A DNA stretch of 57,994 nucleotides from Anaerovibrio lipolyticus DSM 3074. GTDB lineage: Bacteria > Bacillota > Negativicutes > Selenomonadales > Selenomonadaceae. The notes under the pieces are model-generated. The model searched no databases. It was not told the origin of the DNA and saw only the letters and a program-made list of their open reading frames with translations. The DNA is taken from the NCBI RefSeq assembly GCF_900141865.1, contig NZ_FQYW01000020.1, positions 1-57,994 of the forward strand, in the 5' to 3' direction. Both the position numbers and the translations under genes were made by a program. This document shows positions 25,678 to 34,200 of this stretch, piece after piece; within the stretch, counting starts at the first letter, position 1; each line of letters opens with the position of its first letter.

Positions 25678-26249
25678 TTATGGAAGATATTTTGATAGTA
25701 GGCTTTGGGGGCCATGCCAAAAGTGTGGCTGACTGTATTGAGCGTGAAGGAAAATATCATATTGTTGGCTATACTGATATGCGGGAAGCAGATTCACGGT
25801 ATTCATATTTGGGCTCAGATGATGAGCTTCAGGCTATTTTTGATGGTGGCGTAAAAAATGCTATTATTGGTATTGGCTATATGGGAAAAAGTGCTGTTAG
25901 ACAGCACCTTTATGCTACATTAAAAAAAATGGGCTTTTATTTACCAGTCGTAACGGATCCATCAGCCATTGTATCCAGCACTGCTGTTGTAGGTGAAGGC
26001 ACTTTTATCGGCAAATGTGCAGTAATAAATGCTGAGGCTAATATCGGCAAGATGGCTATTATCAACACTAAGGTATTGATTGAACACGAGTGTGTTGTTG
26101 ATGATTTTTCTCACGTAGCTGTGGGGGCAGTGTTATGTGGTCAAGTTAAAGTCGGGAAAGCTGCATTTATAGGAGCCAATGCTACAGTGATACAATGCCG
26201 CCAGATTGAGAGTAATGGCATCGTTCCGGCGGGAGCTACTATTAGATAA
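25674..26249 (+). CDS. legH: Sugar O/N-acetyltransferase, PglD/NeuD family (LegH role)
   Basis: This 191-residue protein has the N-terminal PglB-like Rossmann segment (ILIVGFGGHAKSVADCIE) and a C-terminal left-handed beta-helix (VVGEGTFIGKCAVINAEANIG, HVAVGAVLCGQVKVG). It most likely N-acetylates C4 of the LegC product. NeuD proteins with the same layout O-acetylate sialic acid, so that reading remains open, but a second acetyltransferase for the N-step is not present in this operon. ATG 25674 overlaps the ptmE stop; ATG 25680 is an alternative. Confidence 0.82.
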   Translation: MIMEDILIVGFGGHAKSVADCIEREGKYHIVGYTDMREADSRYSYLGSDDELQAIFDGGVKNAIIGIGYMGKSAVRQHLYATLKKMGFYLPVVTDPSAIVSSTAVVGEGTFIGKCAVINAEANIGKMAIINTKVLIEHECVVDDFSHVAVGAVLCGQVKVGKAAFIGANATVIQCRQIESNGIVPAGATIR

Positions 26250-26260
26250 GGACGATTTTT

Positions 26261-27259
26261 ATGAAAAAAGTATGTATTATCGCCGAGGCAGGCGTGAACC
26301 ATAATGGTGATATAATCATTGCGAAAAAGATGGTTGATGTTGCAAAAATGGCTGGTGTTGACTACATAAAATTTCAGACCTTTGTGCCGGAGAAATTAGT
26401 TTCCCGTTATGCTGAAAAGGCAAATTATCAGAAGGAGACTACGGATGCGGCTGAATCCCAGTTGGATATGCTTAGAAAATTATCATTATCTGAGGATGAA
26501 TTTGTATCTTTGAAACAGTATTGTGATGAAGTAGGAATCGGCTTCATATCAACCCCTTTTGATTTGGAGAGTATTGATTTTCTGGAAAAGCTGGAGATGG
26601 ATTTTTGGAAAATTCCATCTGGGGAGATTACCAATTTGCCATATCTTGAAAAAATAGCTCGGACTGGGCGAAATGTTATCCTTTCTACGGGCATGAGCGA
26701 TGTTCAGGAAATCAAAGATGCTGTCAGGATACTGGAGAATAACGGTTCACCGGAAATAGTTCTGCTTCACTGTAATACCCAATATCCTACTCCATTTGAG
26801 GATGTAAATTTATCTGCAATGGAAACAATGGCTAAATCAACAGGTAAGGTCGTTGGCTATTCTGACCATACCAAGGGCATTGAAGTTCCTATCGCCGCGG
26901 TGGCTCTGGGAGCAACTGTTATCGAGAAGCATTTTACCCTGGATAAAAATATGGAGGGGCCTGATCATAAGGCCAGTCTCGAACCAGATGAGCTTACCCA
27001 GATGGTAAGTGCTATTCGCCATATAGGAAAAGCTATAGGTAATGGTATTAAAGAGGCTACAACCTCTGAAAAGGGAAATAAGGCAATTGCCAGAAAAAGC
27101 ATTGTGGCGGCTTGTAGAATTGCCAAGGGCGAGATTTTTTCTGAGAAAAATATCACTACCAAACGCCCAGGAAATGGTATTTCCCCAATGAGGTGGCATG
27201 AAGTTATTGGCAAAGCTGCTCCAAAGGATTTTAGTGAAGATGAGTTGATTGAACTATGA
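26261..27259 (+). CDS. legI: N,N'-diacetyllegionaminic acid synthase (LegI)
   Basis: It condenses PEP with 2,4-diacetamido-2,4,6-trideoxymannose. The 332-residue NeuB-family protein shows IAEAGVNHNGD, DYIKFQTF, KIPSGEITNLPYL, LHCNTQYPTP, YSDHTKGIEV and EKHFTLDKNMEGPDHKASLEP, with a C-terminal SAF domain. A TAAGGA site precedes the ATG. legG starts within its stop codon (ATGA). Confidence 0.93.
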   Translation: MKKVCIIAEAGVNHNGDIIIAKKMVDVAKMAGVDYIKFQTFVPEKLVSRYAEKANYQKETTDAAESQLDMLRKLSLSEDEFVSLKQYCDEVGIGFISTPFDLESIDFLEKLEMDFWKIPSGEITNLPYLEKIARTGRNVILSTGMSDVQEIKDAVRILENNGSPEIVLLHCNTQYPTPFEDVNLSAMETMAKSTGKVVGYSDHTKGIEVPIAAVALGATVIEKHFTLDKNMEGPDHKASLEPDELTQMVSAIRHIGKAIGNGIKEATTSEKGNKAIARKSIVAACRIAKGEIFSEKNITTKRPGNGISPMRWHEVIGKAAPKDFSEDELIEL

Positions 27260-28419
27260 ACAAAATAGCTGTAGTAACAGCAACAAGAGCTGAATATGGT
27301 CTGTTGTCACCGGTGATAAAGAAATTACGGTCCCTTGAAAGTGAATCGTTTAAGGTGAATTTAATTGTGACTGGAACTCATCTCAGCGAACAATATGGTA
27401 TGACGGTATGTGAAATAGATGACAGGATAGACCATAAGATTCCTATTTCTGTAAGTTCCGCTTCTGGGGCAGATATTTCTGCCAATCAGGCTGAAGCTTT
27501 GGTTAAGTCTACTGATTTGTTTTTGGCAGAAAAATATAATGGTATTGTTTTGTTGGGGGACCGTTATGAAATGCTTGCTGTAGCTATTGCGGCCGGTAAT
27601 ACCCATACCCCGATATTCCATTTATGTGGTGGTGATACCACAGAAGGAGCCTTGGATGAATGGATCAGACATTCCATTACAAAGATGAGTTACCTCCATT
27701 TTGTTACTAATGAGGATAGTCGTAGAAGAGTTATTCAACTAGGGGAGAATCCGAATCGCGTCTTCAATTATGGCTCTACCAGTATTGATAATGTTTTGCA
27801 TGTTGCTGATATGACAAAAACAGAGGTTTTGGAAAGTATTGGTTTGGCTGATTGCAAGTATGCTCTTTGTACCTATCATCCAGTTACTATGGAAAATGGC
27901 AGTGTTGATAATCAGATAAAGGCATTTCTGGCGGCGATTGAAGTATTACCTGAATTACAGTTCATTGTAACCAAATCTAATGCTGACCAAGGCGGAGCAA
28001 GAATAAACGAACTGCTGGATGAAGCTGAAAAGGAGATTGATAATCTTCATGTTTATACTTCCCTTGGGGTGAGAAGATATTTGTCGTTGATGAAATACGC
28101 CGAGTTCGTTCTGGGCAATTCCTCCAGCGGTATAATTGAAACACCGGCCTTTCACGTACCAACAGTGAATATCGGTGACCGGCAACGAGGACGACTGCAA
28201 TCCGAAAGCATAATAGACTGTGGCGAAGATACAGTTAGTATAGTAATGGCTATAAAAAAAGCGATGACCGCTGAATTTAGAGCTATTTGTAATTCCGTTG
28301 TCAGTCCTTATGGGGATGGTCATGCCGCCGAAAAAATAACCAAGAAAATATCTGAAGCTATTGCTTCAGATAGGATTGATTTGAAAAAGAAATTCTTTGA
28401 CATTGAGGCGAATCTATGA
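27256..28419 (+). CDS. legG: Hydrolysing NDP-diNAcBac 2-epimerase (LegG/NeuC)
   Basis: It removes the nucleotide and inverts C2 to give the free mannose-type sugar used by LegI. The N-terminus VTATRAEYGLLSPVIKKL distinguishes the hydrolysing NeuC/LegG group from WecB/WbpI. LLGDRYEMLAVAIAA, HLCGGDTTEGALDEWIRHSITKMSYLHF and LGNSSSGIIETPAF are further family blocks. Its 387 residues are normal. The ATG overlaps the legI stop by four bases. Confidence 0.93.
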   Translation: MNKIAVVTATRAEYGLLSPVIKKLRSLESESFKVNLIVTGTHLSEQYGMTVCEIDDRIDHKIPISVSSASGADISANQAEALVKSTDLFLAEKYNGIVLLGDRYEMLAVAIAAGNTHTPIFHLCGGDTTEGALDEWIRHSITKMSYLHFVTNEDSRRRVIQLGENPNRVFNYGSTSIDNVLHVADMTKTEVLESIGLADCKYALCTYHPVTMENGSVDNQIKAFLAAIEVLPELQFIVTKSNADQGGARINELLDEAEKEIDNLHVYTSLGVRRYLSLMKYAEFVLGNSSSGIIETPAFHVPTVNIGDRQRGRLQSESIIDCGEDTVSIVMAIKKAMTAEFRAICNSVVSPYGDGHAAEKITKKISEAIASDRIDLKKKFFDIEANL

Positions 28420-28560
28420 TATATACCGCAATTATACTAACTTCTTTTTAGTGGATTTAGGTGGGCTAAACATATAATTGTTGCCCTGCAAGTAACTGAT
28501 ATGGTATTTTATCTATGCACTAATAATATAAATTGTGTCAGGATTTAAGGGGGAATTTAA

Positions 28561-29676
28561 ATGAAATATTGTAAAAAATGCACTATGCCGGATACTAGAC
28601 CGGGAATTACTTTTGATGAAAATGGAGTTTGCTGTGCGTGCAATCATTATGAAAACAGGAAAAATGTAGATTGGGATCAACGCTGGAAGGAATTTGAGGC
28701 ACTTTGCGATAAATATAGGGGGTGCAATGGTCCTGGTAACTATGATTGTGCTATAGCTGTTTCTGGTGGTAAGGACAGTCATTTTCAGGTGCATATCATG
28801 AAAGAGGTTATGCACATGAATCCTGTTCTGTTTTCAGTTGAGGACAATTTCCCTATGACTGAGGCTGGAAAACATAATATAAAAAATATCAGTGAAACCT
28901 TTGGCTGTCCGATTATCAGCTATAAGCCTAATATTCGCGCTCAGAAAATCGCTATGCGGGCCATGTTTGAAAAATATGGCAAGCCTACATGGTATATTGA
29001 TAGATATATTTACACATATCCACTTCATATGGCGTTAAAATTTAATACTATGTTGCTGGTGTACGGTGAAAATGTTTCCTATGAATATGGTGGAGTAGAT
29101 GATGAGGAAACGTATTCTGCACGTAGACAAATTGAAAATGGAGCTGCAAATAGTGTAAGTCAGGAAGAACTAATAAGCTATGGCTTGGAGGACAATGAAC
29201 TGGCTATGCTGGAAGCACCTTCAAAAGAAGACTTGCAAAGATTGGATCCTATATATTTAAGCTATTTCCTGCCTTGGAATAGTGTAAAAAACTATGTATT
29301 TGCCAAGTCTAGAGGTTTTAAAGACCTTACACATGAGTGGCATAGAACACATCATGTAGAGAATTTTGATCAGATTGATTCTAGAGGATATTTAGTGCAT
29401 TCATGGTTAAAGTACCCAAAGTTTGGGCATGGATTTACTACGGATTATACTTCAAGGTTGATACGCTATGGTCTTATGACACGGAAAGAGGCTATAAATT
29501 TAATTAAGGAAAAAGACCATGCACTTGACCCCAAATGTGTGGATGACTTCTGTGATTTTTGCGGGTATACACATACTGAATTTTGGGCTATTGTAGACAA
29601 GATGTATAATAGGGAACTGTTCACAAAGGATGAATTTGGCAGATGGGTGCTGAAGGAAGCCATATATGATGAGTGA
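28561..29676 (+). CDS. N-acetyl sugar amidotransferase (PseA/WbpG/PtmG family)
   Basis: This 371-residue PP-loop protein has a zinc-type Cys region (YCKKCTMPDTRPG, CCACNHYE) and the ATP-pyrophosphatase loop AVSGGKDSHFQ near residue 66. PseA and WbpG use it to convert an acetamido to an acetamidino group with a glutaminase partner. In this operon it probably makes acetamidino-legionaminate. No HisH-type glutaminase gene is present in the window. AAGGGGGAA precedes the ATG. A 140-base gap separates it from legG, and a strong terminator follows. Confidence 0.88.
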   Translation: MKYCKKCTMPDTRPGITFDENGVCCACNHYENRKNVDWDQRWKEFEALCDKYRGCNGPGNYDCAIAVSGGKDSHFQVHIMKEVMHMNPVLFSVEDNFPMTEAGKHNIKNISETFGCPIISYKPNIRAQKIAMRAMFEKYGKPTWYIDRYIYTYPLHMALKFNTMLLVYGENVSYEYGGVDDEETYSARRQIENGAANSVSQEELISYGLEDNELAMLEAPSKEDLQRLDPIYLSYFLPWNSVKNYVFAKSRGFKDLTHEWHRTHHVENFDQIDSRGYLVHSWLKYPKFGHGFTTDYTSRLIRYGLMTRKEAINLIKEKDHALDPKCVDDFCDFCGYTHTEFWAIVDKMYNRELFTKDEFGRWVLKEAIYDE

Positions 29677-29700
29677 ATGAACAACTGATTTGCAGAATTA

Positions 29701-29724
29701 AGCAGCCTTCGGGCTGCTTTTTTT
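29701..29724 (+). terminator. Rho-independent terminator after the amidotransferase gene
   Basis: AGCAGCC-TTCG-GGCTGCT is a 7-bp stem with a stable TTCG tetraloop, followed by six or more T. It ends the transcript that carries legB-role through amidotransferase. Confidence 0.92.
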
Positions 29725-29760
29725 GAACTGAGAGTTTGGGCGGATGATGGAAAAATGACA

Positions 29761-29789
29761 TTTATGATTTTTTAATTATGCGGTATAAT
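29761..29789 (+). promoter_or_regulatory. Putative sigma70-type promoter for the oxidoreductase pair and legF
   Basis: A perfect -10 TATAAT (29784-29789) has a weak -35 TTTATG (29761-29766) at 17 bases. It lies just after a terminator and about 40 bases before the next start, so a new transcript here is plausible. Confidence 0.5.
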
Positions 29790-29829
29790 GATAGTCACGA
29801 AACATGTTAATATTTTTTATGGAGGTAGC

Positions 29830-30819
29830 ATGAAAATTCTAGTAGTTGGCTTAGGTTCAATGGGGCGTAGACGCATAAGACTCCTTAACCAGATATCTCC
29901 TAAATTTGAGATAATCGGTATAGACAGTAACCCTGACAGGCAAAAACAGGCCGAGGATGAGCTAGGAATATTCACACAGTCAGATTTAGAAAAGACACTG
30001 GCAGATATGAAGCCGGAATGTGCGGTTATTTCCACATCTCCCCTGTCTCATGCCTCCATTGTTGAAATTTGCTTAAAAAACGGCTGTCATGTTTTTACTG
30101 AGCTTAATTTAGTGAGTGATAAATATGATGAAAACATGCTTCTGGCGAAGGAACAGAAAAAAACATTGTTTTTGTCCTCCACTTTTTTATATAGAGATGA
30201 AATTAAATATGTTGCGGATAAAGTGGCAAATACCGAGGGCTTATTAAACTACAATTATCATGTGGGGCAATATCTTCCTGATTGGCATCCTTGGGAATCT
30301 ATTCAGAATTATTTTGTGGGTGACAAGCGCACAAATGGCTGCAGGGAGCTGTTTGCCATTGAATTGCCGTGGATTATAAAGGCATTTGGTGAGATAAAAT
30401 CATATAAGGTGCTTTCTGATCGAAACACCCAATTGCCAATAGAGTATAATGACAATTACATACTGCTTGTAGAGCATACTACCGGCAATAAAGGTGTTCT
30501 GTGTGTAGATGTGGTTTCCAGAAAAGCTGTCCGCAACTTGGAGGTTTATGGTGAAAATCTTTATATGACCTGGGATGGTACGCCATTAGGACTAAAAGAG
30601 TATGATTTTGAAACTAAAGCAGATAAAAATATAAATTTATATGATTCTGTTGATAAGCAGGAAGGCTACGCTTCCTTTGTCATAGAAAATGCATATAAAA
30701 ATGAGTTGGAAACATTTATTAATGTGGTAAATGGCAAAGGCCGTGCAGAATACACCTTTGAGGAGGATAAAAAGGTGTTGGCTATGATTGATGAAATAGA
30801 GGCAGGTAATAACAAATGA
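29830..30819 (+). CDS. Gfo/Idh/MocA-fold protein with altered EKP motif
   Basis: This 329-residue protein starts with KILVVGLGSMGRRRI, a standard NAD(P)-binding motif. At the site where family members carry Glu-Lys-Pro it reads VFTELNLV, so the catalytic lysine is replaced (Glu-Leu-Asn). The C-terminal domain keeps YLPDWHPWESIQNYF, a pattern shared with its neighbour at 30816 (YLPDWRPGQDYRE). GGAGG lies 5 bases before ATG 29830. It may be a non-redox partner or use a changed mechanism; a role in legionaminate tailoring is suggested only by position. Confidence 0.82.
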   Translation: MKILVVGLGSMGRRRIRLLNQISPKFEIIGIDSNPDRQKQAEDELGIFTQSDLEKTLADMKPECAVISTSPLSHASIVEICLKNGCHVFTELNLVSDKYDENMLLAKEQKKTLFLSSTFLYRDEIKYVADKVANTEGLLNYNYHVGQYLPDWHPWESIQNYFVGDKRTNGCRELFAIELPWIIKAFGEIKSYKVLSDRNTQLPIEYNDNYILLVEHTTGNKGVLCVDVVSRKAVRNLEVYGENLYMTWDGTPLGLKEYDFETKADKNINLYDSVDKQEGYASFVIENAYKNELETFINVVNGKGRAEYTFEEDKKVLAMIDEIEAGNNK

Positions 30820-31751
30820 AGGTTTGTTTCGTGGGGATAGGCTCTATAGCAAAACGTCATATTAGAAACCTAAGTGAAATTTGTAATAAAAAAAGGATAG
30901 CATTGCAAATTGATGCTTTAAGAAGGTCTCACTCCGTTGGACCTGATAATTTACAGCAAATAGGTGATGTTTATACATCAGCTGAGGAACTGCCAGCGGA
31001 TTATGATGTGATATTCATTACAAACCCCACGGAATATCATGCAGATATGCTGTCGAAGTTTCATGACCACGCAAAGCATTTTTTTATTGAAAAACCAGTT
31101 GCATCTCTTAATACAGTTGATATACTAAAAGAGATTCCTTATCGTGAGGAGTCAGTTTACTATGTGGCCTGTCCCCTTAGATATACCAATGTTATTCAAT
31201 ATTTGAAGCAAGAAATTAATATTGAGGCTGTTAATTCAGTTCGTTGTATATCGTCCAGTTACTTGCCGGATTGGAGACCAGGACAGGATTACAGAGAAAC
31301 ATATAGTGCCCATAAAGATTTGGGAGGCGGTGTATCTATAGATCTTATCCATGAGTGGGATTATATTACTTATTTGTTTGGTATGCCGTCAGCAGTCAAA
31401 TCATTTTTGGGAAAAGTGTCAAATCTGGAAATTGACAGTGATGATTATGCCATATACATTGCAAAATATGATAATATGGTTGCGGAACTGCATTTGGATT
31501 ATTTCGGCCGCCAAAGCATCAGAACTGTTGAACTCTATATGGATGAAGATACAGTTGTGGGCGATTTTATTACTGGCACGATAACATATTTAAAGTCAGG
31601 TAAAATAGTCAATTTACCGGCTGACAGGGATATATATCAGAAACGGGAATTGGAACATTTTCTTGATATGGTTTTAAAAAATGGAAAATGTAGCAATGAT
31701 ATTGCAAATGCCGTAAAAATTTTGAAGCTTACTCAGGGAATAACCGAATAA
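30816..31751 (+). CDS. Gfo/Idh/MocA oxidoreductase in the legionaminate operon
   Basis: This 311-residue NAD(P)-dependent sugar oxidoreductase has VCFVGIGSIAKRHIRNL at the N-terminus and an intact FFIEKPVAS motif near residue 92. SSYLPDWRPGQDYRETYSAHKDLGGGVSIDLIHEWDY carries the usual catalytic His region. The ATG overlaps the previous stop, so the two paralogues are co-translated and may form a complex. legF follows after 19 bases. The substrate is not known. Confidence 0.87.
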   Translation: MKVCFVGIGSIAKRHIRNLSEICNKKRIALQIDALRRSHSVGPDNLQQIGDVYTSAEELPADYDVIFITNPTEYHADMLSKFHDHAKHFFIEKPVASLNTVDILKEIPYREESVYYVACPLRYTNVIQYLKQEINIEAVNSVRCISSSYLPDWRPGQDYRETYSAHKDLGGGVSIDLIHEWDYITYLFGMPSAVKSFLGKVSNLEIDSDDYAIYIAKYDNMVAELHLDYFGRQSIRTVELYMDEDTVVGDFITGTITYLKSGKIVNLPADRDIYQKRELEHFLDMVLKNGKCSNDIANAVKILKLTQGITE

Positions 31752-31770
31752 CATCGGGAGGAAGAAATAC

Positions 31771-32520
31771 ATGCGAATCTTGTTTACTGTATGCGGCCGG
31801 GCTGGTTCGAAGGGGATAAAAAACAAAAATATAAGAGATTTTCTTGGAAAACCTCTTGCTTATTACACCATTTCAGCAATAGATTTGTACTTGAAAAAGC
31901 ATGATGATATAGAATACGATATTGCCGTGAATTCTGATAGTGATAGATTGCTTGAATTGATGGATAAAAATCCGATGCGACCTGTTGAGCTAATTGTTCG
32001 CAATCAATCTTTGGCTGGAGATACCGTTGGTAAGATTGATGTAATCAGCAACTGCCTGTCAGAAATGGGAAAAAGGAAAGGCATCAAATATGATATTGTG
32101 GTCGACTTGGACATCACTTCCCCTTTACGTCGAGTAAAGGATATTGATGAATTGATAAAGGTGCATGTGGCCCAAAAACCTGATGTAACTACATCGGTAA
32201 CTACAGCAAGACGTAATCCATATTTTAATCAGGTAAAAAAAGTGAATAAGGGCGTCAAAAAGGTTATTGACTCAAATTATACAGCCAGACAGCAGGCACC
32301 GGAGATATTTGACATGAACGCTTCATTGTACGCCTATTCTCCAGAGTTCTTAAAATCTGGTAAAGGTGTTTTGGATGGTTATTGCGAAGCTATTGAGATG
32401 TTTGATACAGCTGTATTGGATTTGGATCATGAGAATGATTTTGAATTGATGGAAGTTATTGCGGAATATCTTTTTGAAAAGTATGAGGATTTTAAGGAAA
32501 TAAGATATAACATAAGGTAA
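31771..32520 (+). CDS. legF: CMP-nonulosonate cytidylyltransferase (LegF/NeuA)
   Basis: It activates the nine-carbon acid with CTP before transfer. The 249-residue protein has the NeuA-type pyrophosphorylase loop (VCGRAGSKGIKNKNIRDFLGKPL) and VDLDITSPLRRVKDID. DLDHENDFELMEVI closes the active site. GGGAGGAAG precedes the ATG. With LegC, LegH, LegI and LegG it completes the CMP-legionaminate route. Confidence 0.9.
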   Translation: MRILFTVCGRAGSKGIKNKNIRDFLGKPLAYYTISAIDLYLKKHDDIEYDIAVNSDSDRLLELMDKNPMRPVELIVRNQSLAGDTVGKIDVISNCLSEMGKRKGIKYDIVVDLDITSPLRRVKDIDELIKVHVAQKPDVTTSVTTARRNPYFNQVKKVNKGVKKVIDSNYTARQQAPEIFDMNASLYAYSPEFLKSGKGVLDGYCEAIEMFDTAVLDLDHENDFELMEVIAEYLFEKYEDFKEIRYNIR

Positions 32521-32541
32521 ATATGTATTAGATGATTGTAT

Positions 32542-32580
32542 ATGCAACAATTTAGTATTATCGATTTGTTGCATTTTGTA
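32542..32580 (+). terminator. AT-rich hairpin terminator after legF
   Basis: ATGCAACA (32542-32549) pairs with TGTTGCAT (32567-32574), followed by TTTGTATTT. The stem is short and the loop 17 bases, so it is only moderately convincing. The right arm also overlaps a candidate -35 box for the next gene. Confidence 0.5.
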
Positions 32581-32597
32581 TTTAATTTGTGTAAAAT
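32569..32597 (+). promoter_or_regulatory. Putative promoter for the radical SAM gene
   Basis: TTGCAT (32569-32574) and TAAAAT (32592-32597) are 17 bases apart, a good sigma70-type spacing. The radical SAM start codon is about 80 bases downstream. Confidence 0.4.
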
Positions 32598-32679
32598 ATG
32601 TTGTCAGATTTTTTGTAATTTTTCTGCCACATGAATAATGAAATGTATGGTTTTTGTAGTATTGTTGGAGGTATGCTGA

Positions 32680-34070
32680 ATGAAGGTTTTATTGATAGTT
32701 CCAGATAATGGGAGTTATATATCTACTTTCCCACTGGGGATTGCTTATATTGCTGCAACGCTTCGGAAACGTGGGGATTCGGTAGAAATATATTGTAAGG
32801 ATGTGTATCACTATTCAGAAGAGCACCTTACCAACTTTTTAAATGAACATAACTATGATGTGATTGGTACAGGTACCTGTGGCGGGTATTATCAATATCG
32901 CGAGATGAAAAATATAGCTCAGGCTATAAAAAAAGTACAAGTAATGCAAAATTTGTTGTTGGCGGACATCTTGTTACACCAGAGCCGGAGTATTTTATAA
33001 ATTTGTTAAATGCGGACTATATCGTTCTTGGTGAAGGTGAAGAAACCATGAAAGATTTAGTATATCACTTGGAAAGTAACCTTGATGTAGATGATGTAAA
33101 GGGAATTGCATATAAAAAGAGTGATGGTACTGTAAAAATTAATGAACGTAGAGAATTGATTAAAGATATTGATTCTATTCCATTCCCCGCGTGGGATCTT
33201 TTTCCAATGGATCACTATACATTGTTGCGAATGCCTAATATAGGTTCGAATGAGCGGTGTATGGTAATGTATTCAGGACGTGGTTGTTTATTTAGATGTA
33301 ATTTCTGTTATCGCATGGATAAAGGATTTAGGCCACGTAGCGCAGATTCTGTAATTGAGGAGATGCGCATTTTAAAGGAAAGATATAATATAAGCTATAT
33401 TGCTTTTTTTGATGAATTGTTAGTAAGTTCTGTGGAGCGCGTTACAGAATTTTGTGAAAAGCTTATTGCTGCAAATTTAAATATGAAATGGGATTGCAAC
33501 GGGAGATTAAATTTTGCAAAAAAGGAAATGCTGGAATTAATGAAAAAGGCTGGTTGTGTATTCATAAATTACGGCATTGAGTCCATGGATGAAGAGGCTT
33601 TGAAAAGAATGAACAAGAGCCTGACAACATCTCAAATTATAAAGGGGATAGAAAATACACTTGCAGCTGGTATTAGCCCTGGTTATAATATCATTTTCGG
33701 CAATATTGGAGAAACTGATAAATCTTTGCAGTTGGGAGTAGATTTCTTATTGAAATATGATGATCATAGTCAGCTTAGAACTATTCGCCCTGTAACCCCG
33801 TATCCTGGTTGCCCGTTATATTATTATGCAATCGAGCAGGGACTGTTGAAAGATGTAGAAGATTTTTATGAAAACAAACATGTTAATAGTGATTTGTTAG
33901 CTGTAAACTTTACTCCTTTGTCTGATGATGAATTTTATAATTGCTTGCGAGATGCTAATAAGGCATTGTTAAACAACTATTATGATTCATTAAAGAAAAA
34001 TGCTATTGAAACTGAGGAAAATTTATATAATAAGAGAGATGCTTCGTTTAGAGGATTTAGGAGAACTTAG
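32680..34070 (+). pseudogene. B12-binding radical SAM protein, frameshifted at an A7 tract
   Basis: Two adjacent frames form one protein of about 460 residues. The first (from ATG 32680, GGAGGT upstream) is a B12-binding domain: LLIVPDNGSYISTFPLGIAYIAATLRKRG and IGTGTCGGYYQY. After the A7 run at 32928-32934 the domain continues in the next frame as KFVVGGHLVTPEPEYF and YIVLGEGEETMKDL. The radical SAM core has GRGCLFRCNFCYRMDKG (CxxxCxxC). One added A would restore the full frame. It may be a sequencing error, a true pseudogene, or a slippage (phase-variable) switch. By position it would tailor a sugar or lipid of this glycan. Confidence 0.88.
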
Positions 34071-34148
34071 GATATAGGTGACAAACTATAAACAGTCAAG
34101 TAAAAAATGAAGATTTTTAATGAATCGTGAAAATTGCACAGCAAACAA

Positions 34149-34178
34149 GCCATCTGAAGAAGTTGTATTTCAGGTGGC
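34149..34178. terminator. Hairpin near the right end of the IS110 element
   Basis: GCCATCTGA (34149-34157) pairs with TCAGGTGGC (34170-34178) with one G-U. It lies downstream of the IS110 recombinase stop. No long T run follows on either strand, so it may be an end structure rather than a terminator. The rest of 34071-34200 shows no gene. Confidence 0.45.
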
Positions 34179-34200
34179 ATCGGATGAGAGACAATATTAG

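Noticed and set aside
29677-29830. Riboswitch before the oxidoreductase pair
   Set aside because: Only a terminator for the upstream transcript and a simple promoter are visible; no conserved aptamer core was recognised.
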